From Nitrospinaceae bacterium (GTDB lineage: Bacteria; Nitrospinota_A; UBA7883; JAJDBK01): 64,000 bases of DNA. The notes beneath the pieces are model-generated. The model was not told where the DNA came from. It was given only the letters and a program-made list of their open reading frames with translations, and searched no databases. Of this stretch, positions 19,460-29,159 are shown piece by piece. The stretch lies in assembly GCA_029261405.1 (NCBI GenBank), contig JAJDBK010000056.1, positions 53,002-117,001 of the forward strand, read 5' to 3'. How positions within the stretch are numbered: position 1 is the stretch's first letter; each line of letters starts with the position of its first letter. A program made the translations under genes and the position numbers.

Positions 19460-20506
19460 TCAGGGCGTTCGTAGCCACGTTTGCAGGATCACCTTGGCAA
19501 AAGAGAGGCCGTATACGATGGCGCCCCCTTTTTTACTTTCGCCGCTCATCCGTTTCCTGATGGTTATGGGCGCCTCAACCACATTGGCCCCTTTTTTAAC
19601 AGCGTCGATGATAAGCTCGGAAGTGTGATATTGCCTCTGGCGCATATTTAACTTGCTCAGGATATCGGTTCTCAAGGCGCGAAACCCGCTGGAAGGGTCG
19701 GTAAGCTCTCTGCCCAACAGAAAACTGATGACCCGTCCGAAAACATAAACACCCGCAGAGCGGATAGAGCTTTCCGAATGGTGGACCCCCAAAACCCTTG
19801 AACCTATAGCCAGGTCAGCTTTTTCATCTTTAAGTTTTTTCAGCAAGGCGCCTATTTCTGTCGGATCGTGTTGCCCGTCCGCATCAAGTGTGACCACGAA
19901 TTGTGCGTTTGTATCTTTTATGATGGAAAAACCTGTCTGGGTCGCCATGCCACCACCGAGTTGAAGTATCAGTCGGGCGACATAAGCGCCGCTGGCTTTT
20001 GCCCTTTCCGCAGTGCCGTCACCGGAGCAATCGTCAACCACCAGAATTTTTACATCCATTCCGTCAATCGATGATGGAACGCTTTTTATCACGTTGGCGA
20101 TGTTGTCCGCCTCATTATAAGCGGGTATCAGAATGACAACGCTCGCCCCGTCGAATCCGGGATAATCTTCATGAAACGAGGTTTTTGTCAGGGTGAATAT
20201 GATGTTGGAAGTCAGGTGGTTCTGATAGCTGATCCTCTTGTAGAGGAGGAATACGGAGACCATCAGGACCGCCACCGCGATTAACAGAAGGACGATCAGC
20301 CGGGCGTGTTGTCTCTTCTCCATGTTGAGCATGGGAAGCAATATGTCGGTAACATCGGGAAAGATGCAGATAAAAGCGATAATCAGGCCGGTAAACTCCA
20401 CCGACAGAAATGCGGCTGTAGGTATCTGGTTCCTGCGGAAATACCTGAAAGCGACGATCATAAACATGACCGCCACCGTCATCCCGATAAAGCGTAAGTT
20501 TGTCAT
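19460..20506 (-). CDS. DUF2304-like membrane domain fused to a dolichyl-phosphate-mannose-synthase-type GT2
   Basis: 348 residues. Residues 5-90 hold three hydrophobic segments resembling a DUF2304 protein (including FICIFPDV). The rest is GT2: VVILIPAYNEADN, VVDDCSGDGT and the metal-binding LDADG at 207-211, with a C-terminal amphipathic tail. DUF2304 genes often stand as separate neighbours of such transferases; here they appear joined. The likely product is a polyprenyl-phosphate-linked sugar feeding the polytopic transferases at 16769 or 49266. The next gene downstream begins 13 bases later. Confidence 0.83.
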   Translation of the reverse strand: MTNLRFIGMTVAVMFMIVAFRYFRRNQIPTAAFLSVEFTGLIIAFICIFPDVTDILLPMLNMEKRQHARLIVLLLIAVAVLMVSVFLLYKRISYQNHLTSNIIFTLTKTSFHEDYPGFDGASVVILIPAYNEADNIANVIKSVPSSIDGMDVKILVVDDCSGDGTAERAKASGAYVARLILQLGGGMATQTGFSIIKDTNAQFVVTLDADGQHDPTEIGALLKKLKDEKADLAIGSRVLGVHHSESSIRSAGVYVFGRVISFLLGRELTDPSSGFRALRTDILSKLNMRQRQYHTSELIIDAVKKGANVVEAPITIRKRMSGESKKGGAIVYGLSFAKVILQTWLRTP

Positions 20507-20545
20507 AGTGGGGTATTAGACTCTGCGATTTGGTCGCGTGTAAAG

Positions 20546-22807
20546 TTATTTTCCAGTCGGATCGACAAGTATGTCGGCGATTCTTTTTCCGGCGGCGCCA
20601 TCGTTTTTGTAGTTATACGCATTGAAAAAAGCGGGGCGGTTTTCCTTCATTTTCGTTACTACCGATTCGTCGTCAAGAACCTTGTTGAGGATTTTGCCGA
20701 TGCTGCCCGGGTGAGTGACTTTTATCGCCACGCCATATTCATCGTACCTGTTCCACGGATAAGGCGAATCCCCGGCATTGACAGTTACAAGCGGCTTTTC
20801 CGCGCAGACCGCTTCGGCGCCAACGGTGGAATAATCGGTAACCACCAGATCAGACGAGAGGATAAGGTCGTAGATATCGACCCCCTTCGGCGCCAGACGA
20901 ACGTTGTCACTTTTTTCAATCAGCCCCATGTAGGTCTCGGCGCCGATGTTGTAGTGCGGTTTTATCACCAGCAGGCAGTCACCCCGTTTCTCTACAGCCG
21001 TAGCCAGCGTATCGAGCCATACATCCTCCTCCGGCCCTGTTCGTGAAGTGGCCACCAGGATTATCTTTTTGCCGGAATCAAAATCGCGTTTTTTGTACGG
21101 AAGTTTTTTTCGTTTTATCAGTTCGTCGGCGCTGGCGTTTCCGGTGATTGTCAGCCTTGTGGAGTTGTGTTCAAGATTTCGCAGGGAGTCGGCGCACTGC
21201 TCCCCGTAGCAGGCCACGATATCCATATTCCAGTTCACCGGCATGGATATCCTCAATTCCGAGATGGTGACCGATGGCGCTGTTACTGTTGTTGTATTCC
21301 GGGCTTTTGCGATGGCGTTGGCCCGGATAGCCAGAGGCGCCGTGTGCGGAACGATAAATACGGAACGTGGGTTGAAAGTTTTTATCGCCTGTTCTATCAG
21401 GTCGATGGTCAGGAAAGCGTCGGAAAGCTCCCGCGCCACTTCGTCCGATTGTGCAAGAGATTTAAAACAGGCGCGCCATAAAGACCCGGAGAAGTCGATG
21501 TCGCCTGAACTTCTGTTATCGCTTGCGGTGAATTTTTCAAACGCTGACATAAACTCCGCCGATGCCTCACATGCCGCACTGTTTCCGGGATTTTTGTAGC
21601 GAGGGCTTATGAACCATACCCTGACACCTTTTTTCATCAGGCTGGCGAACGATCTGTAGTTTGAAACGAACGCTACTACGGCGATTTTTTGTTCCAGCAG
21701 AGAATCGAGAGTCGCAGAGACTGTTTTCCAGTATATGGAGGAGGGGTCGGCGTCGGAGATAATGAAAACCGGGCGGTCAGTCGATTCACGCATCAAGGTC
21801 AGTTCAGCCATGAGGCTTAGGTAGGGCTGGCGGAGTTGATAGTAGAAATGTGCAACCGATGAACAAAAAACGTCTCCGTTGGCCGCTTTGCAAATTCTCG
21901 CAAGTTTTTTCTCTATACCGTCCGGCCCGGATTTGCGAAATGCGGGAACGCTCGATTCGTCTTGCAGGACAATTAACCGCTCGCCTGTGGTAGCGTCGGT
22001 GGTTACCGCATAAGAGGCCGGTTTCACCCCTTCGGAGAAATCTGATGTGACAAGATCGGTAACACTCTTTTGCAAAGGTTCGTTGTTCGCAAGATAGACC
22101 ACCCTGCCGACACCCTCCGCCGCAAACTCCCGGACTGCAAACAGAATCCGAAACGAAAGGGCCACGTTCTCCACCCAACGATACGACACAAGATCGACCG
22201 CCGAAACGTCCCGGTACTTTACGGCGCCAAGTCTCTCTACAGCCGATTCGATACCTGTGTAGATCTTGTCGAACCGGTCTATCCACTCCCCATCCTTGCC
22301 GGGCGCCGTAACCGACACGGGGATAGTGGACACGCCTTTTGAGTTCAATGTAGCCGCCACCCGGACATTGGTGGTAACGACTCCGTAACCTCCTTCGCCC
22401 AGAGTCGAGTCACAGAATCGGATAATGGTATCGGTGTCTTCGTTTCCGGTGTTGTGGATTACGATAAAGGGCGTGGCGCCTGCAGGTAAATCGGGCGTGA
22501 TTTTACGAAACCAGCCAAGGCTGGAATGCGCAAAGAAGGCAACAAGGCAGACCGAGCGGATGAGGAGGATAGAGATCGGACGAAGAAGCCACAGCAGATA
22601 AACGTTTCCACGTTTCGATTCGATCAGGTTTTCAGACCAGCCGTTTGCCAGCCTGACAAAATCGCCTCTGGTTTGCCATAGTGCGAGAAGAAGGCTACCA
22701 CCGCCGATCAACCCTTTGATAAATGACCGTGTTTCGGCCTGCAACGATTCTGGCGTATCGTCAATAAAAAGAATCAGTCGGCGTAAAATCGACTGGGAAT
22801 CTGGCAT
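20546..22807 (-). CDS. Large two-part protein with C-terminal CDP-glycerol glycerophosphotransferase-like domain
   Basis: 753 residues. The N-terminal 100 residues carry hydrophobic stretches, the middle (about 110-430) is unrecognised, and the C-terminal third is GT-B-like: ILVATSRTGPEEDVW, LLVIKPHYN, then SDLVVTDYSTVGAEAV, which matches the TagF/TagB-type poly(glycerophosphate) transferases. This suggests transfer of a phosphopolyol or sugar onto the surface chain. Its ATG directly follows the stop of the SGNH gene, showing tight coupling. It is a size and layout counterpart of the 732-residue protein at 51183. Confidence 0.7.
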   Translation of the reverse strand: MPDSQSILRRLILFIDDTPESLQAETRSFIKGLIGGGSLLLALWQTRGDFVRLANGWSENLIESKRGNVYLLWLLRPISILLIRSVCLVAFFAHSSLGWFRKITPDLPAGATPFIVIHNTGNEDTDTIIRFCDSTLGEGGYGVVTTNVRVAATLNSKGVSTIPVSVTAPGKDGEWIDRFDKIYTGIESAVERLGAVKYRDVSAVDLVSYRWVENVALSFRILFAVREFAAEGVGRVVYLANNEPLQKSVTDLVTSDFSEGVKPASYAVTTDATTGERLIVLQDESSVPAFRKSGPDGIEKKLARICKAANGDVFCSSVAHFYYQLRQPYLSLMAELTLMRESTDRPVFIISDADPSSIYWKTVSATLDSLLEQKIAVVAFVSNYRSFASLMKKGVRVWFISPRYKNPGNSAACEASAEFMSAFEKFTASDNRSSGDIDFSGSLWRACFKSLAQSDEVARELSDAFLTIDLIEQAIKTFNPRSVFIVPHTAPLAIRANAIAKARNTTTVTAPSVTISELRISMPVNWNMDIVACYGEQCADSLRNLEHNSTRLTITGNASADELIKRKKLPYKKRDFDSGKKIILVATSRTGPEEDVWLDTLATAVEKRGDCLLVIKPHYNIGAETYMGLIEKSDNVRLAPKGVDIYDLILSSDLVVTDYSTVGAEAVCAEKPLVTVNAGDSPYPWNRYDEYGVAIKVTHPGSIGKILNKVLDDESVVTKMKENRPAFFNAYNYKNDGAAGKRIADILVDPTGK

Positions 22808-24115
22808 CTATTTGTCAGTTTCGGTAAGCCATCCGGTTGTAACAATCCAGTCGCGGATGACTTCGGCCAGCCTCTGGTGCCCGGCGTTGTTCCAGTGTGC
22901 GTCGAACTCGAAATAATAATCCTCAGTTCGGTTCTCCCGCATCCCCAAGGTGGGGTCGAGATATGGGATGCCTGCGCTTTTGAACCAGCCGCCAAAGACC
23001 CTGTCCGGTTTGTTAATGGCGTACGCCTGTTTCACATGATCCATCCGGAAAAATTTGGAAAATTTCGAATCCTCGTCCGGTTTGTTCGGGTCATAATCGA
23101 CCAGAACAGGATTCGGAACCAGAACAACACCAAATTTCTGACCACGCTCTTTTGTGAGAGATAACATTCCGGTAAAAACCGTTCTGGCCACTCTCGATCC
23201 GGTTTCAAATGCGGTTGGTATATTGTTTGCGGGTCTTGGCTCATCATTACCATCAACCAGAAAATGGTTAAGCGGCCACGGTTCTTTCGGGATGCGCACG
23301 AAGTTTTCCTCCAGCAATCCGGATCGGCCAGCCTTCATTCTTTCTATTTCAATATACCTGTTAACTATATCGTAGAGTCTGGTCGCTTTAAGCCTTTCTC
23401 GCAATGAACTCTTGCTTTCGGTGATCGCTTGCGGCGGAAAAAATCTCCATTGTCTTTCGTTTTCCCAGTTTATGCGTGATGCGCGTCCCCCGGTATCCGG
23501 ATCTATAATTACGGGACTGTAACGCACCTTTTCCGGAAGACCGTTTTTGTCAAAATCGCTGTAAGGAAAGTTCTGGCTTATATTGCCAATGTCGTTGTCG
23601 TAGCAGAATATGTGCAGAACTATATCGGGATCAAAATAGTCGGCTCTTTCTTTCAGGAAAATATAAGCCGCATCCGGTGAATAGGATGAAGCGTAACCCA
23701 TATCAATTACCTCAACCTTTTTGCCTTTTACGCTTCCCTTAAGCAGGTCTTCCAAAACGGCCTGAAACGCTCTACTCCTCTCCACACCGAACCCGAAAGC
23801 GTATGAATCGCCCAGGGTAATGATGCGGATAGTGTCAGCCGGTTTCGGTACGGTTATTTCACGATCTTCCCTCAAGCCCTGAGAGTTGGTTCTGATGGTG
23901 ACACTGAACTCGCCACGCCGGATATGGATATCTTCGAAATTTTTCTTCAATTTCCAGGGCATCTCCCCGGATTGCTTAAACATGGGCGGTTCGTAGACAT
24001 GGTATCTGAACCGTTTGTAGAGAGTGTCGGAGGATTGCAGGACACCTTCCACCCCCAACAGTGAGACCAGAACAAGGAACAGAAGGTATGCGGTTATTTT
24101 TATCGTGCGAATCAT
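22808..24115 (-). CDS. Membrane-anchored SGNH/GDSL hydrolase-like protein
   Basis: 435 residues. One N-terminal signal anchor (about 7-25). The block I motif GDSYAFGFGV holds the catalytic Ser, and DAHWNNAGH near the C-terminus supplies Asp and His. Such extracytoplasmic SGNH proteins in polysaccharide loci often act as O-acyl transferases or esterases on the glycan (AlgX/AlgJ-like). It sits between a lipoprotein-like FGE-fold gene and a large transferase gene, whose ATG abuts its stop. The acyl group and target are unknown. Confidence 0.82.
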   Translation of the reverse strand: MIRTIKITAYLLFLVLVSLLGVEGVLQSSDTLYKRFRYHVYEPPMFKQSGEMPWKLKKNFEDIHIRRGEFSVTIRTNSQGLREDREITVPKPADTIRIITLGDSYAFGFGVERSRAFQAVLEDLLKGSVKGKKVEVIDMGYASSYSPDAAYIFLKERADYFDPDIVLHIFCYDNDIGNISQNFPYSDFDKNGLPEKVRYSPVIIDPDTGGRASRINWENERQWRFFPPQAITESKSSLRERLKATRLYDIVNRYIEIERMKAGRSGLLEENFVRIPKEPWPLNHFLVDGNDEPRPANNIPTAFETGSRVARTVFTGMLSLTKERGQKFGVVLVPNPVLVDYDPNKPDEDSKFSKFFRMDHVKQAYAINKPDRVFGGWFKSAGIPYLDPTLGMRENRTEDYYFEFDAHWNNAGHQRLAEVIRDWIVTTGWLTETDK

Positions 24116-24136
24116 GTTGTTTTCTTTAATATAGCC

Positions 24137-25090
24137 TTATTTCGCGCCTGCGTCCGCTGGTCCCTTGTCGTTGGCGCACCTGAAGCCCAAAACCATATTT
24201 CTGGCCCCGGCCGCCATGGGGAACCGGGTCGATACACGGCTCGACCAGGAGGTATTGGCCCACGATCCGCCCCGTATCGCCTTGTAACTTCCCGTTTCTG
24301 GTCCTTTCGGGTTACGGCGATCTTCAGCGGTTTTAAGATTATCGTATATATAGTGATAGAACCAGGTATCGGTCCATTCCCATACGTTACCGGTAGCGTC
24401 GTACATGCCGTACCCGCTTACGTTCTCAGGATAGGAGCCTACAGGAGCGGCATATACAAATCCGTCATCGTCAAAATTCTCACCCGACGCAAGGTTGGCG
24501 CGCAGAACCTTAAAATCGTCGGGGCGCTTGTCACCCCACGGGTAGCGGATTTTTTTTCCGCCCCGGGCCGCTTTCTCCCACTCAAACTCTGTCGGCAACC
24601 GTTTATTCATCCATTTGCAATATGCGTTTGCCTCTTCCCATGAAACACCCACCACCGGTTGCGCCGGTTTTATGACCGGTGTGTAGTTTGCGAACCGGGG
24701 AACACCGTGACCGGTAGCCTGAATAAATTTATGGTACGAAGCGTTGGTGGTTTCGTAAGCGTCGATCCAGAATGCGTCAAGATATATTTCGTCAATCCGT
24801 TTTTCGCTGTCTTCGCCATCCCCGTAATGATCCCCCCATGGAAACGGGCCTTCGGGAACAAACACCATTTTGTTCATATCGGGGAGAACCCATCCGAGCG
24901 TCGATTTCGGATCAACCGGAGCGGACCATGATTTGCTGTTGTCCGAACCGGGAGCGCCTGCGGTATCCTGGCTACATCCGGAAAAGAGAAGAACCGGAAC
25001 CATCAGCAGAGGTAAAATGTTGCGGAAAGACAATGTACGTTCCAAATTTTCAATAAGTTCGTCAAGCGGGGATTCTATGCGCTGGTTCAT
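24137..25090 (-). CDS. Lipoprotein-like FGE/SUMF-fold protein lacking the catalytic cysteine pair
   Basis: 317 residues. A hydrophobic run ends in LLFSGC, a lipobox with Cys39, after an unusually long N-region. The rest is an FGE-sulfatase (SUMF1) fold: MVFVPEGPFPWGDH, VVGVSWEEANAYCKWM, RLPTEFEWEKAARGG, GNVWEWTDTW, AIRGGSW, GFRCAND. True formylglycine-generating enzymes have two cysteines just before the final GFRC; here that stretch reads VSTRFPMAAGARN without cysteine. It is therefore probably not a sulfatase activator; a binding or scaffolding role for glycan decoration is inferred. First gene of the leftward block reaching 18511. Confidence 0.8.
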   Translation of the reverse strand: MNQRIESPLDELIENLERTLSFRNILPLLMVPVLLFSGCSQDTAGAPGSDNSKSWSAPVDPKSTLGWVLPDMNKMVFVPEGPFPWGDHYGDGEDSEKRIDEIYLDAFWIDAYETTNASYHKFIQATGHGVPRFANYTPVIKPAQPVVGVSWEEANAYCKWMNKRLPTEFEWEKAARGGKKIRYPWGDKRPDDFKVLRANLASGENFDDDGFVYAAPVGSYPENVSGYGMYDATGNVWEWTDTWFYHYIYDNLKTAEDRRNPKGPETGSYKAIRGGSWANTSWSSRVSTRFPMAAGARNMVLGFRCANDKGPADAGAK

Positions 25091-25268
25091 GGAAATGCAA
25101 TTGTTATCTTCGGTTTCTGCAACCGGCGCGAACTGATTTTCTTTGCATGTAATGATGACCTGGGATATTCTTTACCGGATAATCTCTTTTCCGCCTGAAA
25201 ATTGAGGAGCCGGACCGATAAGTCCTTTTTTCTGGCGAAGTTTGCAACTATTAATTAAATACCGATAA
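25091..25268. promoter_or_regulatory. Divergent intergenic region between two glycan blocks
   Basis: This 178-base gap lies between the leftward FGE-like gene and the rightward pseB, so it should hold both promoters. It is AT-richer than the genes. No convincing -35/-10 pair or operator could be fixed by eye. Confidence 0.35.
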
Positions 25269-26276
25269 ATGCTTAACAACCGCGATATCCTGATTACCGG
25301 TGGTACCGGGTCGTTCGGGAAACGGATGGTGAAGACCATCCTCGAACGTTACAAACCCAACAGACTGATAGTCTTTTCCCGCGACGAACTGAAACAATTC
25401 GAGATGGCGCAACATTTCTCTGAACAGGAACACCCGTGCATGCGTTATTTCATCGGGGACGTGCGCGATCAGCAAAGGTTGTACGAGGCGTTTACCCATG
25501 TAGACGTTGTGATCCACGCCGCCGCCTTAAAACAGGTGCCGGTGGCCGAATACAACCCTTTCGAGGCGATTTTAACCAACGTCATCGGCGCCCAGAATGT
25601 CATCCGGGCGGCCATCCATCACAAAGTGAAAAAAGTCGTCGCCCTGAGTACCGACAAGGCGGTAGGCCCGGTCAACCTCTACGGCGCCACGAAACTCTGC
25701 TCCGACAAGCTGTTTATCGCAAGTCAGGCCATGCGCGGCAACGAGGAGATCCTCATTTCAGTAGTGCGGTACGGCAACGTTGTAGGGAGCCGTGGATCGG
25801 TAGTCCCGTTTTTTTGCAAAATGAAAAAAACCGGAGTTATACCTATCACCGACGAGCGTATGACCCGTTTTTCGATTTCGTTGCAGGATGGGGTGGCCCT
25901 TGTAATGAAGACCCTCGACATTATGCGGGGCGGGGAAATTTTTGTGCCGAAGATACCCAGCTACCATATCCTCGACGTAGCCAAAGCCATCGCGCCCGAC
26001 GCCAGGATAGATAACGTCGGCATCCGGCCCGGCGAGAAACTTCACGAGATGATGATTCCGGCCGACGACAGCAGACATACCATCGAGTTTGACGACTACT
26101 ACATGATTCTCCCCTCCACCACCTCCATGGAAGAGAAAGAGACGATCATGGGCGAGAGGGGTGGGAAACTTTGTGAAGACGGTTTCAGTTACGCATCCGA
26201 CACTAACAACGATTGGCTCACAGTAGAGCAACTGCGCGAGATTGTCGAAAAAGAGACCAGCCTGCCGGAGTATTGA
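25269..26276 (+). CDS. pseB: UDP-GlcNAc 4,6-dehydratase (inverting), PseB type
   Basis: 335 residues. GGTGSFGKRMV binds NADP; STDKAV then VNLYGATK supply Thr, Asp, Lys and the Tyr/Lys pair typical of PseB. KIPSYHILDVAKAI and RPGEKLHEMMI are family signatures. PseB makes UDP-4-keto-6-deoxy-L-AltNAc, the first step of pseudaminic acid synthesis. It opens a six-gene rightward block, but the next gene is a radical-SAM protein rather than the usual PseC aminotransferase. A DegT aminotransferase lies on the opposite strand at 31326. Confidence 0.92.
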   Translation: MLNNRDILITGGTGSFGKRMVKTILERYKPNRLIVFSRDELKQFEMAQHFSEQEHPCMRYFIGDVRDQQRLYEAFTHVDVVIHAAALKQVPVAEYNPFEAILTNVIGAQNVIRAAIHHKVKKVVALSTDKAVGPVNLYGATKLCSDKLFIASQAMRGNEEILISVVRYGNVVGSRGSVVPFFCKMKKTGVIPITDERMTRFSISLQDGVALVMKTLDIMRGGEIFVPKIPSYHILDVAKAIAPDARIDNVGIRPGEKLHEMMIPADDSRHTIEFDDYYMILPSTTSMEEKETIMGERGGKLCEDGFSYASDTNNDWLTVEQLREIVEKETSLPEY

Positions 26277-26303
26277 TGGCCCCTCCCCGGTTGAGATCCG
26301 AAT

Positions 26304-27158
26304 ATGGAAGTTAACATAAAGAAGGTCAATTTCGACGTCTGCACCTTCTGCAACCACAAATGCTCGTTCTGCTCCAACCCGGACGAGCGGACCGCCAAAA
26401 CCCTCACCTCGCTCGAAGACTTTTTAACTGTCATGGAGAAGGTGGCAAGTTACGCCGACCTGACCGAAATCGGCCTCTCCGCCAAGGGTGAACCTCTGCT
26501 CAACAAACAGCTAGCCGCCATGATAAAGCTGTGCAAGGAGCTGTACAACATTCCGTACGTCTATATAAGCAGTAACGGGGCGCTCCTGAATGAAAAGAGA
26601 GCGCGGGAGCTTTTTACCGCAGGACTCGACAGCGTAAAGTTTTCGATCAACGCGCTCGACAGAAAAAGTTACGCGAAGATCCACGGCAAAGACGAATTCG
26701 ACCTTGTTATGGCGAACCTCTCCACCGCGCTCAGGCTGAAAGCAGAAGAGTTTCCCGATGTGAAAGTGATGATCTCCTCCGTAGTCGAAGAGAGCGAAGA
26801 TGAAGTGGCTGACTTTTTCCGCAAAAGTCTTGGTAATTCTTTCCCCTTGATCGACCGGCTGTGGCGTTACGACCTGCTGTTTACTCCCATCGCCGCCGAA
26901 GGGGACGCAAACGTCATCCCTCAGAAGAAATGCGCCATACCCTTTACCGAGGTCTATATCAACGCTGATTGCCACTTGATAGTCTGTTGTGTCGATTATT
27001 TTTCGGAGGTCGATTTCGGCTCTTTGTTAACGAACGATTTCGCCGATCTCTGGCTAGGAGCCCGGTTTCAGGAGTTGCGCGGATGGCATAACGATAATGC
27101 GATACCAAAAGACCATATCTGCGCCCGCTGTCTCGCGTTCACCCCGGCGGAAAAATGA
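26304..27158 (+). CDS. Radical SAM/SPASM-like protein
   Basis: 284 residues. The SAM [4Fe-4S] motif CNHKCSFC uses Cys16, Cys20 and Cys23, with an extra Cys13. A C-terminal cysteine set (ICARC plus an upstream CC pair) suggests a SPASM auxiliary cluster. The product is unknown. It sits between pseB and an RmlD-like reductase with a four-base ATGA overlap, so an action on a nucleotide sugar is plausible; modification of a peptide cannot be excluded. Confidence 0.83.
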   Translation: MEVNIKKVNFDVCTFCNHKCSFCSNPDERTAKTLTSLEDFLTVMEKVASYADLTEIGLSAKGEPLLNKQLAAMIKLCKELYNIPYVYISSNGALLNEKRARELFTAGLDSVKFSINALDRKSYAKIHGKDEFDLVMANLSTALRLKAEEFPDVKVMISSVVEESEDEVADFFRKSLGNSFPLIDRLWRYDLLFTPIAAEGDANVIPQKKCAIPFTEVYINADCHLIVCCVDYFSEVDFGSLLTNDFADLWLGARFQELRGWHNDNAIPKDHICARCLAFTPAEK

Positions 27159-28072
27159 TGCTGATAACCGGCGCGACCGGCCTTCTTGGCGCGAACATGG
27201 TTATGACCTTCGCATCCAGAGGGGAAGATGTGGTCGGATTGTGCCGCAACCCTTTTAACTCAGGCGACATAACCTTTTTTAATGCGGATATCACACACAA
27301 AGGGGAAACCGAGGCTTATATCAGAAGCTTAAAACCCTCCTCTGTCGTTCATTGCGCCGCCGCCACCAACGTTGACCGATGTGAAGATGCGCCGGAAGAG
27401 GCGATGATGGCTAACGCCGAATCTACCGGAAGGCTCGCAGAAACCTCCCGGTCCGTAGGCGCCCGGTTTGTCTACATCTCCACCGATGCGGTCTACAAAG
27501 GAGATCGTGGCGGTTACACGGAAGAAGATGAAACCTGGCCTGTAAACGAATATGGGAAGAGCAAACTCGCCGGGGAGAAGATGGCTATCGAGGCCGACCC
27601 GGACGCGCTTGTATTACGAACGAATATGTACGGCTGGAACGCGCAGGAGAAATCGAGTCTGGCCGAATGGATATTGGGCAAACTTGCAAACTCCGAAAAC
27701 CTGAACGGATTTTCTGACGTGATTTTTACGCCACTACTGGTAAACGATCTGGCGGATATTACGTTGGAACTTGTTAAAAAAGACGTTACCGGAATCGTGA
27801 ACCTCGGCTGTAGCGAAGCCATATCGAAGTACGAGTTTGCGCGAGCGGTTGCCAGAACTTTCGGCTGTGACGAAGAGTTAATAACCTCCTCATCGGTAAG
27901 GGATATCGATTTTAAAGCCCCAAGGCCACTTGACACCTCAATGAACACAGATAAACTTGAGGGATTGCTTGGAAGAAAACCTCCGGGTGTTACAGAATCG
28001 CTAATACGGTTCAAAAAGTTGCGGGAGGATCGATATTTTACACGGCTCAAAGCCATGGCAAGGAGAGTCTGA
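27155..28072 (+). CDS. RmlD-like sugar-nucleotide reductase (SDR)
   Basis: 305 residues. MMLITGATGLLGANM is the NAD(P)-binding start, ISTDAVYKGD contains the catalytic Thr/Asp region and YGKSK the Tyr/Lys pair. This matches dTDP-4-dehydrorhamnose reductase-type enzymes. No RmlA or RmlC is in the window, so the substrate need not be dTDP-4-keto-rhamnose. The ATG overlaps the radical-SAM stop, and its own stop shares one base with the next ATG (TGATG). Confidence 0.85.
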   Translation: MMLITGATGLLGANMVMTFASRGEDVVGLCRNPFNSGDITFFNADITHKGETEAYIRSLKPSSVVHCAAATNVDRCEDAPEEAMMANAESTGRLAETSRSVGARFVYISTDAVYKGDRGGYTEEDETWPVNEYGKSKLAGEKMAIEADPDALVLRTNMYGWNAQEKSSLAEWILGKLANSENLNGFSDVIFTPLLVNDLADITLELVKKDVTGIVNLGCSEAISKYEFARAVARTFGCDEELITSSSVRDIDFKAPRPLDTSMNTDKLEGLLGRKPPGVTESLIRFKKLREDRYFTRLKAMARRV

Positions 28073-29148
28073 TGTCGGGAATTGATGTTGGGGGGCAAAA
28101 TGTAGGCGCCCACGAACCGGTCTATTTTATTGCGGATATAAGCGCCAATCACGACGGTGACCTTGGCAGAGCGAAAGATCTTATCCATCTGGCCGCTGAG
28201 GCTGGCGCCGATTCGGCAAAGTTCCAGAATTTTCGCGCGCCGAAGATCGTTAGCCAGCGCGGATTCGACACCATGAAAGACAAGCTGTCCCATCAGGCGA
28301 AATGGAAAAAATCGGTGTCGGAAGTCTACGCCGACGCGTCCGTGCCGTGGGAGTGGACCCCTGAGCTGAAAGCCGAATGCGACAAGGCCGGAATCGGTTA
28401 CAGCTCCACTCCTTATGACTTTGAAGCGGTCGACATGCTCGATCCTTTTGTTCCGTTTTTCAAGATCGGGTCGGGCGATATCACCTGGCCTGAAATGCTG
28501 ATCAAGGTGGCCGAAAAAAACAAACCTGTCCTGCTCGCCTGTGGCGCTTCAGACGTCGGCGAGGTGGCGTCCGCCATGCGAACCATTCAGGCGATAAATA
28601 AAAAAATCGTGCTGATGCAGTGCAACACCAACTACACCGGTAGTCTTGAAAACTTTAAACATATCCATCTGCGGGTATTAAAGTCGTTTCGCGCCATGTT
28701 CCCGCACACGATCCTTGGTCTTTCGTGTCATACGCCGGGGCATACGACTGTACTCGGAGCCGTGGCGTTCGGCGCAAGGGTGATCGAAAAGCATTTCACC
28801 GACGATACCAGCCGGGTAGGGCCGGATCATCCCTTCTCCATGACTCCCTCCACCTGGAGAGAGATGGTGGATCGGACCAGGGAGTTAGAGCTTGCCCTGG
28901 GGATTCCCGACAAACAGGTTGCGGAAAACGAAAAACAGACCGTTGTTGTGCAACGCCGTTGTTTAAGAGCCGCTACCGACCTTAAAAAAGGGGAGGTCAT
29001 TACCAGAGAAAAAATCGACGTTTTACGACCCGCTCCGGTGGAGGCCATTTTTCCTTACAACATAAACAAGGTGATCGGGATGCGGCTCTCCGAAGATATG
29101 GTTTCAGGCGATTATTTCACCTGGGGCCACCTCGAGTCGAACGGCTGA
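28072..29148 (+). CDS. NeuB/PseI-type nonulosonic acid synthase
   Basis: 358 residues. The N-terminal TIM-barrel has FIADISANHDGDL, KFQNF, FKIGSGDITWPEML and EKHFTDD. The C-terminal antifreeze-like (SAF) domain follows from about 290, with ATDLKKGEVITREKIDV. The family condenses a six-carbon amino sugar with phosphoenolpyruvate to give sialic, legionaminic or pseudaminic acid. This is the strongest evidence that the locus makes a nonulosonate. The exact sugar cannot be read from sequence. Confidence 0.93.
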   Translation: MSGIDVGGQNVGAHEPVYFIADISANHDGDLGRAKDLIHLAAEAGADSAKFQNFRAPKIVSQRGFDTMKDKLSHQAKWKKSVSEVYADASVPWEWTPELKAECDKAGIGYSSTPYDFEAVDMLDPFVPFFKIGSGDITWPEMLIKVAEKNKPVLLACGASDVGEVASAMRTIQAINKKIVLMQCNTNYTGSLENFKHIHLRVLKSFRAMFPHTILGLSCHTPGHTTVLGAVAFGARVIEKHFTDDTSRVGPDHPFSMTPSTWREMVDRTRELELALGIPDKQVAENEKQTVVVQRRCLRAATDLKKGEVITREKIDVLRPAPVEAIFPYNINKVIGMRLSEDMVSGDYFTWGHLESNG

Positions 29149-29159
29149 TTTTCTGAATT

